Origin: an uncultured Eubacterium sp.
GTDB taxonomy: Bacteria > Bacillota > Clostridia > Peptostreptococcales > Anaerovoracaceae
NCBI GenBank assembly: GCA_946614405.1
Contig: CAMOGZ010000088.1
Location: 1 to 6,435 of the forward strand
Reading direction: 5' to 3'
Length of the DNA: 6,435 bases
Part shown: one piece after another, positions 6,375 to 6,435 of the stretch
Numbering within the stretch: position 1 is the stretch's first letter
Layout: each line of letters begins with the position of its first letter
Notes under the pieces: model-generated
Database searches by the model: none
The model's input: only the letters and a program-made list of their open reading frames with translations
What the model was told of the DNA's origin: nothing
Made by a program: the position numbers and the translations under genes

Positions 6375-6435
6375 CGCCCGGTGCTGGCGTAGCCTCTATG
6401 GGGCGCCCGGTGCTGGCGTAGCCTCTATGGGGCGC
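6375..6435. repeat. Exact 29-bp tandem direct repeat, at least two copies, running off the window end
   Basis: Copy one occupies 6375-6403 and copy two 6404-6432, identical at all 29 positions. Bases 6433-6435 (CGC) are the start of a third copy. The unit begins CGCCCGGTGCTGGCGTAGCC and ends TCTATGGGG. Copies abut with no spacer, so it is not a CRISPR array. The unit is much richer in GC than the surrounding intergenic DNA, and each junction creates the palindrome GGGCGCCC. As 29 is not a multiple of three, a repeated peptide is unlikely. Its full copy number and function cannot be seen from here. Confidence 0.9.

Noticed and set aside
6375..6435. CRISPR array, suggested by the 29-bp repeat length
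   Set aside because: The copies abut with no spacer between them and no cas gene is in the window. A simple tandem repeat explains it.

Overview
All five complete genes and the one partial gene in this window lie on the minus strand, so transcription runs from right to left. Base composition (about 55% GC by eye), strong AGGAGG-type ribosome binding sites, a thick U-tract terminator, sigma-A-like promoters and the protein families (a divergent GuaB, AzlC/AzlD, a D,D-carboxypeptidase with a secretion signal, a Na/Pi-cotransporter fused to PhoU) point to a Gram-positive anaerobe of the class Clostridia. The Clostridia call is reasonable. Placing it in or near the Lachnospiraceae is only a guess.

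Layout in transcription order. (1) 6435-6299 is an intergenic region carrying an exact 29-bp tandem repeat that runs off the window edge, followed by a candidate promoter. (2) 6280-4484 encodes a Na+/phosphate cotransporter-family membrane protein with a C-terminal PhoU-like domain, ended by a textbook 13-bp-stem intrinsic terminator. (3) A promoter that starts inside that terminator's U-tract drives azlC and azlD (4378-3337), a two-component branched-chain amino-acid exporter. azlD probably starts at a TTG codon inside the end of azlC. (4) 3302-1983 encodes a secreted serine D-Ala-D-Ala carboxypeptidase (family S11) with a fibronectin-III-like C-terminus. Its best promoter is so close to its ATG that the mRNA would be leaderless or nearly so. 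(5) 1911-403 encodes IMP dehydrogenase (guaB), followed after a perfect 10-bp hairpin by (6) guaA, GMP synthase, of which only the first 114 codons are inside the window.

guaB and guaA are consecutive steps from IMP to GMP and form a functional pair. The other genes are separate housekeeping or transport units: phosphate uptake or homeostasis, amino-acid export and peptidoglycan trimming. The window is mostly ordinary chromosome and I do not see a new defence, mobile or biosynthetic system. The most interesting points are that GuaB belongs to the divergent IMPDH class otherwise known from the protozoan Tritrichomonas foetus, with all key residues at identical numbering; the candidate leaderless carboxypeptidase transcript; the 29-bp tandem array at the right edge; and the perfect hairpin between guaB and guaA.
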